The notes under the pieces: generated by a model
What the model saw: only the letters and a program-made list of their open reading frames with translations
The model's database searches: none
What the model was told of the DNA's origin: nothing
Shown: positions 44,930 to 55,046 of the stretch, piece after piece
Layout: the number at the start of each line of letters is the position of its first letter
Position numbering within the stretch: position 1 is the first letter of the stretch
From: Bacillus sp. (in: firmicutes)
Lineage (GTDB): Bacteria; Bacillota; Bacilli; Bacillales; Salisediminibacteriaceae
Reading direction: 5' to 3'
NCBI GenBank assembly: GCA_021208645.1
Contig: JAJOJL010000032.1
Span: 1 to 59,678, forward strand
Length of the DNA: 59,678 nt
Program-made: the position numbers and the translations under genes

Positions 44930-46651
44930 TTATTGTAGTGTAACATCCTTCAATTGATAGATACCTAGAGCATCTACCCAGAAGCCTTGAACTTCGTTAC
45001 GAACACCAGTTAAGAAGTTTTGGTGGTGAACGTAAATCATTGGCGCTAATTCTACTAGTAACTCTTGAGCTTCACGATAGATTGCAAGACGTGCATCTGG
45101 ATCCGTCTCACGACGACCAGCATCTAGTAACTCGTCTAACTTATCGTCAGAAATGAATGAACGGTTACCTGGGGAACCGTGCATACTTGAGTGTAATAAA
45201 GCGTACAAACCATAATCAGCATCTGCTGTTACAGTAGACCAACCTAGAATGAACATGTCGTGCTCTGCATTAGCCGTTCTTTCTAGGTAAGCCCCCCACT
45301 CAAGTTCTTCAATAGTTATATCAATATTGAATTTCGCTAACTCACTTTGCATGTAAAGAGCAGTTTCAACACGTTGCTCATTGTCATTTGTCCAAATAGT
45401 AGCTGAGAATCCATCTCCGTAGCCTGCTTCTTCTAGAAGTTCTCTTGCACGGTCAGGATCGTATAATAATCCGGAAACATCAGGATCAAATCCAAATACA
45501 TCTGGCGCTAATGGCCCCACTGCAGGAGTTCCAATTCCTTGATAGATACCATCAATGATCGCTTGTTGATCAATCGCTAAAGAGATCGCTTGACGAACCA
45601 ATGGGTTGTCAAATGGTGCTTTTGTTACGTTAAATCCAACATATGATAACCCTACAGATTCTTGTTCATTGACAAAAGTATCAGCATGGTCATTTACATA
45701 ATTTCTATCTGTTGGTTGAATTGGGTCAACAATGTGAGAGTGACCAGTTTCCAATTCTGCAACACGAGCAGATGGCTCAGGTACTACTTTGAATGTTACA
45801 GTACTTGGCTTTGCATTCTCACCCCAGTAATCTTCAAAACGCTCAAGGACTGTTTGCTCACCTGAACTACGGCTCTTTAACTTGAAGTATCCAGTACCAT
45901 ATGGATGCTGGGCTGCATACACACTAATATGTTCAGAAATTTCTCCTACAACTTCTTCTAACTCATCTCCACCAGCAGCTCTTAACTCATAGTATTCTTC
46001 TAGAGTAAGGTCTACTCCGCCAGCATCAAGGGCACGAGTGTAGTCTTCTTCAATGACAGCAAGACTTAACATACCACCAGCATCATGTGCTAAGTGCGCT
46101 AATAATGGTGCAAATGGAAACTCAGTTGTAATCACAACTTCATAGTCCCCTTCTACTGTCACTTCAGAAATCATATTAAATAAGAAGGAACGAGGTGAAG
46201 CTACAGCAGGATCAAGTATACGATCTAAGTTTGCTTTAACAACTTCAGCATTAAAGTCAGTCCCATCATGGAACTTAACCCCTTCACGTAAAGTGAACTT
46301 CCAAGAATTGTCTCCAACAGGCTCCCATGCAGTTGCAAGACCTTCTACAATTTCCATGTTCTCATCCTGCTTTACTAATGTTTCAAAAAGATTGGAGCGA
46401 ACATTACTAGATGGAACATCGTTACTTCCATGAGGATCTAATGAAACTAAATCAGAAGATACTGCAAGGATGATATCATCCCCACCACTATCAACTTCCG
46501 CTGTCCCCTCATCTCCACCAGCTTCTTCTGTAGTACCAGTTTCATCTGGAGTTTCATCGTCTGGTTCTACTTCACCAGAACCAGCACAAGCCGATAGAAC
46601 TAGAACAAATACAAGCATCAAAGCAAAAATCCATGTTAATTTTGCTTTCAA
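44930..46651 (-). CDS. peptide ABC transporter substrate-binding lipoprotein
   Basis: Extracellular family 5 solute-binding protein that captures peptides (oligo-/dipeptide or glutathione type) for the ABC importer encoded on the other side of the intergenic region. The 573-residue protein has a lipoprotein signal peptide with lipobox LSAC (Cys at residue 22), a highly acidic linker of about 40 residues (PDDETPDETGTTEE...), then SBP-5 motifs: VSLDPHGSNDVPSSN, WKFTLREGVKFHDGTDF and NVTKAPFDNPLVRQAISLAI. The strong acidic bias suits a high-pH or high-salt outside. The start is TTG 46651, after AAGGGGGT. Unlike most such systems, its gene is on the strand opposite to the permease and ATPase genes. 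Confidence 0.92.
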   Translation of the reverse strand: MKAKLTWIFALMLVFVLVLSACAGSGEVEPDDETPDETGTTEEAGGDEGTAEVDSGGDDIILAVSSDLVSLDPHGSNDVPSSNVRSNLFETLVKQDENMEIVEGLATAWEPVGDNSWKFTLREGVKFHDGTDFNAEVVKANLDRILDPAVASPRSFLFNMISEVTVEGDYEVVITTEFPFAPLLAHLAHDAGGMLSLAVIEEDYTRALDAGGVDLTLEEYYELRAAGGDELEEVVGEISEHISVYAAQHPYGTGYFKLKSRSSGEQTVLERFEDYWGENAKPSTVTFKVVPEPSARVAELETGHSHIVDPIQPTDRNYVNDHADTFVNEQESVGLSYVGFNVTKAPFDNPLVRQAISLAIDQQAIIDGIYQGIGTPAVGPLAPDVFGFDPDVSGLLYDPDRARELLEEAGYGDGFSATIWTNDNEQRVETALYMQSELAKFNIDITIEELEWGAYLERTANAEHDMFILGWSTVTADADYGLYALLHSSMHGSPGNRSFISDDKLDELLDAGRRETDPDARLAIYREAQELLVELAPMIYVHHQNFLTGVRNEVQGFWVDALGIYQLKDVTLQ

Positions 46652-47070
46652 TTGTGTTACCCCCTTAAGTCATCATTTATATAGTCAAGGTGGACTATAA
46701 TTAATATATAATTTTTTGAATATTTTAGCAAGATTGTTTTTTTGAAAAAGTTATAATAAAATTTTAATTATCTAGAAATCTTCTATTTAGGTCTTAAGTA
46801 ATTATGTAATAAATGGCAGGTTGTGGTTTCATATAAGTTGTTTTTTCTTTACTATGTTAAGAAACACTTCCATTAGTAACTATCTATTCATTAATAAACT
46901 ATCTATCAATACATTTTATTTTTGGGAACACTATGAAAATATTGTTGTAAAATATTTAATATACGTTTATGATAATTTGGAATTGATAGAAATCTTCTGT
47001 TGTTTTTATCAACTGCTATTCATTTTAAAAGTTTTATTAAACTTATATATTACAACAAGGGGGGCTTTTT
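46652..47070. other. AT-rich divergent control region of the peptide transporter
   Basis: This 419-base gap lies between the divergent binding-protein gene and the permease operon. It holds the ribosome sites of both (AAGGGGGT for the left gene, AAGGGGGGC for the right) and is otherwise strongly AT-rich with no hairpin terminator and no gene. Promoters for both directions must be here, but I cannot point to one with confidence. Confidence 0.6.
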
Positions 47071-47994
47071 ATGAGCGAACCTGCTGTACAAGCAGCAGTT
47101 ACTACCACAATGGACAATCCTAGAAAGAAAGCTAGGAAGGACTTCGTTAAAAGATTTAAGAAAAATAAAGCAGCATTGGTAAGCTTTTACGTTATTTTGT
47201 TCCTAGTACTTGTTTCGATTGTTATTACGATTTTTCACAAAGGGTTTGGGATAATCATTACACCTCACGACCCAGGTGCAGGTGGAGTAAATCTAATGGC
47301 CCGATTCGAAGGGCCATCAGCTGAACATTGGTTAGGTGCCGATCATATGGGAAGAGATATTTTTTCAAGGCTTCTTGATGGGATGATCCTAACTTTAGGA
47401 ATTGGTTTTGTTTCTGTTATTATGGGTGCCCTAATTGGTGTACCTATGGGGATTGTTTCTGGTTATTATGGGGGTAGATTAGATTCATTTATTATGAGAA
47501 TAGTAGATATTCTACTGGCATTCCCAGGTATTTTATTAGCTTTAGCTATTGTTAGTATACTAGGTGGCAGTCTAGTAAATGTTACCATCGCCGTAGCCAT
47601 TTATTCTGTTCCTGGTTTTGCCCGGATTGTTCGAGGGTCTACTCTAGCAGTAAAGAAACTAGAGTATATCGATGCCATTCGTGCACTCGGAGCTAGAGAC
47701 AGTAGGATTATTTTCAAACATATTCTACCGAACATTATGTCACCAATAATCGTTAATGCCACATTGTATATTGCTACTGCCATTCTAACAGCAGCAGGTC
47801 TATCTTTCCTTGGCCTAGGAGCACAACCTCCTACTCCTGAATGGGGTGCCATGTTAAATGATGGTCGAAGCTTTATGCGAGATGCGGGTCATATTACTTT
47901 ATTCCCTGGTATAGCGATTCTAGTAGTTGTATTAGCCTTCAACATTTTCGGTGACGGCCTGCGAGATGCGTTAGATCCAAAAACGAAGAATTAG
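47071..47994 (+). CDS. peptide ABC transporter permease (DppC/GsiD type)
   Basis: Inner-membrane permease of a peptide importer. The 307-residue protein has an N-terminal cytoplasmic stretch, one helix (ALVSFYVILFLVLVSIVITI), and the binding-protein-dependent transport domain with about five more helices. LGADHMGRDIFSRLLDGM is typical of the DppC/OppC group, and the EAA loop EYIDAIRALGARDSRIIFKH contacts the ATPases. It is the first gene of the permease-ATPase operon; the DppC-type gene usually comes after the DppB-type gene, so the order is reversed. The next gene starts 15 bases later. Confidence 0.92.
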   Translation: MSEPAVQAAVTTTMDNPRKKARKDFVKRFKKNKAALVSFYVILFLVLVSIVITIFHKGFGIIITPHDPGAGGVNLMARFEGPSAEHWLGADHMGRDIFSRLLDGMILTLGIGFVSVIMGALIGVPMGIVSGYYGGRLDSFIMRIVDILLAFPGILLALAIVSILGGSLVNVTIAVAIYSVPGFARIVRGSTLAVKKLEYIDAIRALGARDSRIIFKHILPNIMSPIIVNATLYIATAILTAAGLSFLGLGAQPPTPEWGAMLNDGRSFMRDAGHITLFPGIAILVVVLAFNIFGDGLRDALDPKTKN

Positions 47995-48009
47995 GAAAGG
48001 GGTGCAACA

Positions 48010-48933
48010 ATGATAACATTTATAATACGTCGAATATTTCAATTAATTCCCGTTCTGTTTGGTGTGACGCTATTAGTATTTTTAATGATGCACCTAACTC
48101 CTGGTAATCCAGCGCAAATCATGGCAGGAGAAACGGCATCACCAGAAGTAGTAGAACGAATTGAAAAGAGGCTAGGTCTTCACGAACCATTGCCAGTGCA
48201 ATATGTTAATTTCTTGAAAAAAATTGTCATGCTTGATTTCGGTAATTCCATGCGAAACAGCATGCCGATTGCCGATGAGATAAAAGTAAAATTTTTAGTT
48301 ACGATGGAATTGGCCATATATAGTACCATATTAAGTATTTTCATGGGTATTATTGCCGGTATCGTTTCAGCAGTCAGAAAATATTCCTTTACTGACGTAG
48401 CTATCATGCTTGTCGCCTTATTCGGTTTATCCATGCCTAACTTCTGGTTAGGGTTAATGTTAATGCAATGGTTCTCTATCAATTTAGGTTGGTTCCCACC
48501 TACAGGATGGGGATCTCCAGGCCAAGTAGTCCTCCCTGTTATTACCCTAGGCACTGCAGGTGCAGCGGTTATTGCCAGAATGACTCGCTCAAGTATGTTA
48601 GAGGTTATTTCACAAGATTATATTCGTACTGCCCGTGCAAAAGGGGTAAAGGAGCGAGTAATTATCTACCGACACGCTCTTAAAAATGCGTTAATTCCAG
48701 TTGTTACTGTAGTCGGTTTACAATTCGGTTCCCTATTAGCGGGTACGGTTTTAACAGAAACAGTATTTGCTATTAACGGAATGGGAAGATACGTTATTGA
48801 ATCCATCATGGCAAGGGATTTTCCAGCAGTTCAAGCGAGTATTATCGTTATATCTATCGTTTTCGTATTTGTTAACTTAATTGTAGATATTTCCTATAGA
48901 TACTTAAATAAGCGGATTGACTTAAATGGGTAA
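48010..48933 (+). CDS. peptide ABC transporter permease (DppB/GsiC type)
   Basis: Second permease subunit, 307 residues with six membrane helices. The N-terminal MITFIIRRIFQLIPVLFGVT and HLTPGNPAQIMAG are family hallmarks of DppB/OppB permeases. The EAA loop is QDYIRTARAKGVKERVIIYR. LTETVFAINGMGRYVIESIM near the C-terminus is also conserved. It pairs with the preceding permease to form the membrane channel. GGAAAGGGG precedes the ATG. Confidence 0.93.
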   Translation: MITFIIRRIFQLIPVLFGVTLLVFLMMHLTPGNPAQIMAGETASPEVVERIEKRLGLHEPLPVQYVNFLKKIVMLDFGNSMRNSMPIADEIKVKFLVTMELAIYSTILSIFMGIIAGIVSAVRKYSFTDVAIMLVALFGLSMPNFWLGLMLMQWFSINLGWFPPTGWGSPGQVVLPVITLGTAGAAVIARMTRSSMLEVISQDYIRTARAKGVKERVIIYRHALKNALIPVVTVVGLQFGSLLAGTVLTETVFAINGMGRYVIESIMARDFPAVQASIIVISIVFVFVNLIVDISYRYLNKRIDLNG

Positions 48934-48956
48934 AAAGGAAAGAGAGGTGTAGACAG

Positions 48957-49973
48957 ATGCTAAAAGAAGACACTATTCTAAGTATAAATAATTTGCAGAC
49001 ATCCTTTTATTTAGAAGATGGCAGTGAAGTAAGAGCCGTTGATGGGGTAACATTTGAAGTTCCTAAGGGCAAAACATTAGGGATAGTAGGTGAGTCTGGT
49101 TCAGGGAAAAGTATCACTGCTCTTTCTATTTTAAAACTTATCGATCATCCAGGAAAAGTTAAAGGTGGAGAAGTTCGTTTTAAAGGTGAAAATTTAATCG
49201 ATTACAATGAGCGGAAAATGCGATCCATAAGAGGTAATCAAATCTCAATGATCTTTCAAGAACCAATGACATCATTAAATCCTACTTACACTGTCGGTCA
49301 GCAAATCAGTGAATCCTATAATATTCACCAAGGATTGAGTAAGAAGGAAAGCCGTAGAAAAGTAATTGAGATGTTAAAACTTGTTGGGATTCCTTCTCCA
49401 GAAAAGCGAATTGATCAATACCCTTTTGAATTATCAGGGGGAATGCGTCAGCGGGTCATGATTGCAATGGCTCTGGCATGTAATCCGGAAATGCTTATTG
49501 CTGACGAACCTACAACTGCCCTTGACGTAACGATACAAGCTCAAATATTAGAGTTAATTAAGAGTCTTCAGAATGAACTTGGCATGTCCGTTATTATGAT
49601 CACCCATGACTTAGGAGTAGTAGCAGAAACATGTGACTACGTTGCCGTTATGTATTGCGGAAAGGTTGTGGAATACGCCGATGTACGAACTTTATTTAAA
49701 AACCCAAGGCATCCATATACAGCAGGACTATTAAACTCCCTTCCTAGAAGCGATGTGGACATGGATGAATTAATTCCTATTAAGGGTACTGTGCCTAGTC
49801 CTGATGAGATGCCAATTGGCTGTAAGTTTGCGCCAAGATGTCCTTTCGCAACAGAGAAATGTCATAATGAATTACCAGCTTTAGAAACAGTTGGGCTTGG
49901 AGAGCAAATTCGTTGTTGGATCTATACGGATGAATGGACGGGAGACCCGGAGGTGAAAGTTTATGAGCCGTAA
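48957..49973 (+). CDS. peptide ABC transporter ATPase (DppD type)
   Basis: Cytoplasmic ATPase that drives peptide import. The 338-residue protein has Walker A GESGSGKS (about residue 44), the signature LSGGMRQRVMIAMAL, Walker B MLIADEPTTALD, and the oligopeptide-transporter C-terminal domain with GCKFAPRCPFATEKC, whose cysteines can hold an iron-sulfur cluster in related proteins. It overlaps the next ATPase gene by 11 bases, so the two are probably translated together and act as a heterodimer. Confidence 0.94.
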   Translation: MLKEDTILSINNLQTSFYLEDGSEVRAVDGVTFEVPKGKTLGIVGESGSGKSITALSILKLIDHPGKVKGGEVRFKGENLIDYNERKMRSIRGNQISMIFQEPMTSLNPTYTVGQQISESYNIHQGLSKKESRRKVIEMLKLVGIPSPEKRIDQYPFELSGGMRQRVMIAMALACNPEMLIADEPTTALDVTIQAQILELIKSLQNELGMSVIMITHDLGVVAETCDYVAVMYCGKVVEYADVRTLFKNPRHPYTAGLLNSLPRSDVDMDELIPIKGTVPSPDEMPIGCKFAPRCPFATEKCHNELPALETVGLGEQIRCWIYTDEWTGDPEVKVYEP

Positions 49974-50973
49974 AGAATTGTTGAAAGTAGAGAACTTAAA
50001 GCAATACTTCCCAATTAAAGGGGGGTTTTTCGGCCGAACTGTTAATCACGTTCAAGCCGTTGATGATGTCACCTTTACTATTTACGAAGGTGAAACAGTA
50101 AGTATAGTAGGAGAATCTGGCTGTGGAAAATCAACAACTGGACGCGCTATCCTTCGTCTAGATAAGCCCACCTCCGGGAAAGTAGAGTTTGATGGTATAG
50201 ACTTAGTAACATTAAATAAAGCCAAAATGAGACGGATGAGAAAGGATATGCAAATCATCTTTCAAGATCCATATGCATCCTTAAACCCTCGTCAAACGGT
50301 CCGTCAAATCTTAAATGAAGCAATGGAAATTCAAAACGTCGTTCCAAGATCAGAAAGGAACGCAAAAATTGCAGAATTAATGGAAACAGTTGGACTCCAG
50401 CCTTACCAAGCAGACCGGTTCCCACATGAATTCTCAGGTGGGCAAAGGCAGAGAATTGGGATTGCTAGAGCATTGTCTGTGGATCCTAAATTAATTATCT
50501 GTGACGAAGCTGTATCTGCATTGGATGTATCTATCCAAGCGCAAATATTAAACTTATTAAAGAAATTTCAGCGTGAATTTAATTTAACCTATTTATTTAT
50601 CTCTCACGATCTTGGGGTTGTCCGTCATATTTCCGACCGGATTATTGTAATGTACCTTGGGAAAATAGTGGAAATTGCCGATAAGAAGACTTTGTTTTCT
50701 AACCCGAAGCACCCATATACGCAAGCATTATTGTCAGCAATACCGGTACCAGACCCAGATGATAAAAAACAGCGGATTGTTCTGAAAGGAGACGTTCCGT
50801 CTCCAATTAATCCACCATCTGGCTGTCGTTTCCACACACGCTGTCCAATAGCTACTGACAGATGCAAGCTGGAAGAACCTGTTTTAAGATCCACGGAAAA
50901 AATGGCTGGTGGGCATCAAGCTTCCTGTCATTATTTAGAAGATGTAGAAGAAGAACTATTTATTGAAAGTTAA
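49963..50973 (+). CDS. peptide ABC transporter ATPase (DppF type)
   Basis: Second ATPase, 336 residues. Walker A is GESGCGKST, the signature [15 protein letters not shown], and Walker [13 protein letters not shown]. The C-terminal domain has [15 protein letters not shown]. The N-terminal [19 protein letters not shown] is characteristic of DppF/OppF. As the last gene of the operon it is followed 26 bases later by a very strong bidirectional terminator. Confidence 0.94.
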   Translation: MSRKELLKVENLKQYFPIKGGFFGRTVNHVQAVDDVTFTIYEGETVSIVGESGCGKSTTGRAILRLDKPTSGKVEFDGIDLVTLNKAKMRRMRKDMQIIFQDPYASLNPRQTVRQILNEAMEIQNVVPRSERNAKIAELMETVGLQPYQADRFPHEFSGGQRQRIGIARALSVDPKLIICDEAVSALDVSIQAQILNLLKKFQREFNLTYLFISHDLGVVRHISDRIIVMYLGKIVEIADKKTLFSNPKHPYTQALLSAIPVPDPDDKKQRIVLKGDVPSPINPPSGCRFHTRCPIATDRCKLEEPVLRSTEKMAGGHQASCHYLEDVEEELFIES

Positions 50974-50998
50974 TAAGTTATAATAGCAACTATTATCG

Positions 50999-51046
50999 AA
51001 GGGGTTGTGACAAGGGTGAATTAATCACCTTTTGTCACAACCCCTT
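50999..51046. terminator. strong bidirectional terminator
   Basis: AAGGGGTTGTGACAA pairs with TTGTCACAACCCCTT, with an inner GGGTGAATTAATCACC stem, then TTCTTT. It ends the peptide transporter operon and the convergent helicase gene. Confidence 0.9.
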
Positions 51047-51078
51047 TTCTTTAACAAAGAATCCCCCCTCTTTGATCT

Positions 51079-52735
51079 TTATTCATCGATTGTATCAGAG
51101 AGAGACCAATTTTTATGATGAAAGATTTTTAACAGAAATCTTGCCCTTGTTCCTCCCACATATATATCTTCAGGAGTGCATACGGGGCTATCATTTTTAA
51201 GACCGATAAGAAAAATCACATCAGACTCTAATCCTTTATAAGAACGGATGGTGCTGAACTTTATACCGTACGTATTCGATTCTTTAAAATCAACTAATGG
51301 CCATGCACCAATCTTTTTTACATCCTTAAGACTACTTTTTTCTTTTCGGTGAGGGGATAATATGGTAATTCTTTGGATAGACATACCTTGACTAACTAAT
51401 TGTGTAATGGTTTTTTCTATTAGTTTTCTTTCCTTTTCAGGAGAATCCCACGAATGATACTCAACAGAAGGACCTCCATATAGGCGATATCGGAGCCGTA
51501 CGTCTTTCAAAAACGGAGATGCCCATTCATTTATACGTTCAGTGTTACGTAAATTTATTGTCAGTTTATGTCTAGACATTTGAAAGTCTTTTAAAGCATC
51601 CAAACCATTACCAAATAAATTTTGCCTTCGGTCAGCAAAAATATAAAAATAGCCTTCCTTCTTAACCATTTCTTCTAAACATAAATACCAGGATTCTTTA
51701 AAGTCTTGACCTTCATCAACAATGATAGCATCATATTTCTCCACTTCGCTTTTTTGAGAGAATAAATCATAAACTAGATTTGGTAAGTCTTCTTGAAAAA
51801 TACTTGTTTTTTTCTGCTGGATTTTCAGGCTCTTCGACGCTATAACCCTCTAATACTAAAACTTCATTCAAAAAATCATGAAAGTTGCTTATTTTAATAT
51901 TCTCGTGATTACAATGAGCTTTAAGTAACTGAACAAGATTTTTATTGTAACAAGTCAAAAAAACTTTTTTCCCTTCTTGTGCAAGTAATAATGCCTTTTT
52001 CATGGCAATAAAGGTTTTTCCTGTACCTGCTGCTCCAAAGAAAATCTTCCGTTTATCCTCTTCTGTTTCTTCTAAAATCCGTTCCTGCTCTTCGGTTAAA
52101 ATGGAAATTGCATGATCATTCAGTCTATCTAACTGATCTCCCATGGATGCAAATACTTTAAAAGATGGAGACAGCACTTTTACTATTAAATGGGCAGATA
52201 CTTGCTCTGGAGGGCGTGTATCCACTTGGGAAAAAAGCTTTAATATACTTTTCTCCAAATCATCCAATTCGACCGCTGTCCAGCAGCTCTCTTCTTGCAA
52301 GCCTTCTGGATAAATCCCAACTTTTGCAGTCGTTTCTGGAAAGCATACGGCATAACGACATTGCAACGGATAACGTCTTTGCTTTGTCACCTGTTTGTAC
52401 CGCTCTAGAATGGCGAACATGGCCGTTTGTGCTTGTTGAACGGGGTTTTTATGTAGAGGTAAGTATTGCCCATTCTTAAGCTCATTCCATACGCCGCTAT
52501 GGTAATGAATTTGCCCTTGTTTTACTTCTATGACAATAAAGCCCATCTGTGGATGAACGATTACAAAATCTGCTTCCCTTAAGCCAAATGGGTCCTGATT
52601 TTCTGATTGAATCATGAACTTATAGGAATAAAAGACCGTATAATAATCTGGAAGTTTAGATGATTTTTCGTAAAAGGTACGTTCACCATCATTTTCGATC
52701 GTATCTAAAAGTACATCAGGAATCATTTTAGCCAT
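51079..52735 (-). CDS. NERD-domain SF1 helicase/nuclease, one frameshift
   Basis: Fusion of an N-terminal NERD (nuclease-related) domain with a UvrD-like superfamily 1 helicase. The NERD part (residues about 10-130) has LREADFVIVHPQMGFIVIEV then KQG, the nuclease-like D-(x)n-ExK pattern. The helicase has Walker A FGAAGTGKTFIAMKKA, Walker B IIVDEGQDF, LTINLRNTERINEWA and a C-terminal FSTIRSYKGLESDVIFLIGL. The frame breaks in the T7 run at 51807-51813; removing one base joins NPAEKT to SIFQEDLPNLVYD and gives about 551 residues. ATG 52735 follows GGGAG by ten bases. Related proteins occur in DNA repair and sometimes in defence islands; no defence genes are adjacent here. Confidence 0.87.
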
Positions 52736-52881
52736 AGTCATTTCTCCCATCTATTTCATTTACTATTATTTCTATATTTTTCTTTCATTTCCTCCTATCA
52801 TTTAAATTATAAACTCTGTCAGCGTTAAGTTTGATTTTTTCCCACAGGACCTCAGAACAAAACTAATATCAAATAAATAAA

Positions 52882-52913
52882 AAAGGCAATGTAGAAAGTT
52901 CTACACTACCTTT
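52882..52913 (-). terminator. wrbA intrinsic terminator
   Basis: On the minus strand AAAGGTAGTGTAGAA pairs with TTCTACATTGCCTTT and is followed by TTTATTTATT. Confidence 0.8.
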
Positions 52914-52936
52914 ATGGTCATTTTACTATTTTTCAA

Positions 52937-53547
52937 TTATTTGTTTCCTTTTTGTACCCAGCCAGCAACTTCTATTGTACGTTTTGCCTGATATTTTACT
53001 GCCTTTTCCACATCTTCCTTCATGTTCCCATCTTGATCAACTGTAACACTTGTCCCATACGGATTCCCACCAGCTTCAAATAAAACAGGATCAGAATAAC
53101 CAGGTGAAGCAACAATCGCCCCCCAATGATACATCGTTGTATAGAGATTTAATATGGTGGCCTCCTGCCCCCCATGTGGATTGGAAGCCGAGGACATGGC
53201 ACTTACAACTTTATTAACTAACTTACCATTAAACCATAAACCACCTGTTTGATCTAAAAATTGCCTCATTTGCGCAGGCATATTTCCAAACCTTGTTGGG
53301 ACACTGAAGATAATGGCATCTGCCCATTCTAAGTCTTCTAACGATACGGATGGAACATCCTCGGTCTCTTCTAGATGAGCTTTCCAAGAAGGGTTTTGCT
53401 CTATGGCTTCTTTTGGAGCAAGTTCTGGCACCTTGAATACTTTTGCCTGAGCACCCACTTCCTCAGCCCCTTCTTTGGCCCATTTTGCCAACTGATAGTT
53501 TGTCCCAGTTGAACTATAGTAATGATAGCTAAATTTACATTTGACAT
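52937..53547 (-). CDS. wrbA: NAD(P)H:quinone oxidoreductase WrbA, one frameshift
   Basis: Flavodoxin-like FMN enzyme that reduces quinones by two electrons and limits redox stress. The N-terminal phosphate loop YYSSTGTNYQLAKWA, the SVPTRFGNMPAQMRQFLDQT segment and ASNPHGGQEATILNLYTTMY are all WrbA hallmarks. The start ATG 53547 follows AAGGAG by ten bases and reads MSNVNLAII before the frame breaks at AA 53521-53522; adding one base gives MSNVNLAIIYYSSTGTNYQ and 203 residues. Without it, a GTG upstream gives a product with a scrambled N-terminus (CKFSYHYY). Monocistronic, with its own terminator. Confidence 0.9.
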
Positions 53548-53744
53548 TAGTCACCAACTCCTTTGTTATCTCAAACGTTTCCTAGTTTCCCCCAAATTTA
53601 CAAGACTATTCATTCTTGTACTATTAGGAGTTGTACCCTACCTAAAAACATTTTAAACATTATTAGTACCAACAATTAATACTTGGTAATAAAATTATTT
53701 TTATTTATAATTATAGTTAAGTGTGAAAGGGGGGATTTGAGTTT

Positions 53745-54706
53745 TTGCAAAAAAAAAGAAAAATAGGTCTTGGGTTACAGACAGTACTGCCTATTTACCG
53801 AATCATTTAAGGGATCATCCTGACGTCTATTCCGTTCCCATTGGTATCATCTTTGGAAATCAAGTTTATGATGATGGAATAGAGCTAACGACGGAAGAGC
53901 TGTATGAAAAAATATTAAACGGCACGACAGTACCTAAAACTTCTCAACCTTCCGTTGGAAAGTTTGCAGAGCTTTATGACATGTTGAAAAAAAACTATGA
54001 ATCTGCTATTGCAATACATGTTTCTAATAAACTAAGTGGGACAATCGAAAGTTCACGGAGTGGAAAAGAACTTGCTGGCTTTAATGTTGAGATTATCGAT
54101 TCTTTTTCCATTTCATCAGCAATTACCCTTTTACTAGAAAAAGGGCTAGGCCTTATGGAAGAAGGGTTAGATCAACAGGAAATTGCTATTAAGTTAAGGA
54201 AAGCAGCTTTTGATACGGAAAATTATATTTTAGTAGGAAACCTTAATCAATTATACAAAGGTGGCAGGATGAACAGTGCCCAATATTTATTAGGTAGTCT
54301 CCTGAAAATTAAACCAATCCTGCAAATAAATAAAGAAGGAGAATTAAACGTCTTTGAGAAAGTCCGCTCTGAAAAAAAAGCAATCACTAGAATGCTTGTG
54401 CAATTAAATCAAGACGTTTCAGAAAATAGCATTACTAAAGTTTACGTCATGCATGGGAACAATGAAGAAAAAGCACGTTTTTTAAAAGGGGAAATAGTAG
54501 CACAATTTCCAGAGATGGAAGTTATCATAGGTGACATAAGCTCCTCCATTGCTGTTCATGCTGGTGAAGGAACACTAGGTCTCGTTTGGCATAAGAAAGA
54601 ACAAAGGCGCAAGCGCCCTGTCTCAAAGAGGCAAAGCGCGCTTTGCCGCTCCGACGTAGAAAACTGGACTGAGCCGAGTGAGATAAAGGAGAGTCGAAAG
54701 GCGTGA
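53745..54706 (+). CDS. DegV family fatty acid-binding protein, frameshift near start, altered C-terminus
   Basis: Cytoplasmic DegV/FakB-like protein, which binds a fatty acid for phosphorylation by the FakA kinase. Motifs are WVTDSTAYLPNHLRDHPDV (first fatty-acid contact), SQPSVGKF, IAIHVSNKLSGTIESSRSG and GGRMNSAQYLLGSLLKIKPI. TTG 53745 follows AAAGGGGGG; the A9 run at 53749-53757 appears one base short, and adding an A joins MQKKKKNRS to WVTDSTAYL. The normal family end GEGTLGLVWHKK is followed by about 30 Arg/Ser-rich residues (EQRRKRPVSKRQSAL...) encoded inside an intergenic repeat. Corrected length is 320 residues, against about 280 usual. Confidence 0.85.
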
Positions 54707-54980
54707 GACTTTCGCTCTCGACTTATCGTAAACGAGGTGAGGGAAGTTTCTCAACGTCGATAGGGCGCTGGAGCTAGACGATATTCAACATAAGTTATCC
54801 ACATTTAGATAAAATATAATTTCCTAAACAATAAGAAAAGCGCAAGGCGCCTGCCTATCGAAGCGGCAACGCACGCGTTGCCTATCCGACAAGCAAATGC
54901 TTTTGAACGATAAAAAGCGCTTTTTGCTTTTTATTCGGGCAAAACATTTGACCTCGAGCCGATGGCGCCTGAAGCTAGAC
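54602..54980. repeat. two units of a bcr-like Bacillus intergenic repeat
   Basis: Unit 1 (about 54602-54779) starts AAAGGCGCAAGCGCCC and ends GGGCGCTGGAGCTAGAC; unit 2 (about 54833-54980) starts AAAAGCGCAAGGCGCC and ends GGCGCCTGAAGCTAGAC. These GC-rich units with GCGC-rich ends and (T/A)GAAGCTAGAC-like tails resemble dispersed repeats known in many Bacillus genomes. Unit 1 overlaps the last 30 codons of the degV gene. The rest of the 340-base gap to 55047 has only the terminator of the next gene. Confidence 0.7.
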
Positions 54981-55017
54981 ATAAATTCGAAGAATTTTAC
55001 TTCTTATCTCGCAAAAA

Positions 55018-55041
55018 AGAAGGCTTTGAAAAGCCTTCCTT
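55018..55041 (-). terminator. terminator of the DUF2249 gene
   Basis: On the minus strand GAAGGCTTTTCAAAGCCTTC, followed by TTTTTTG. Confidence 0.8.
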
Positions 55042-55046
55042 TACGT

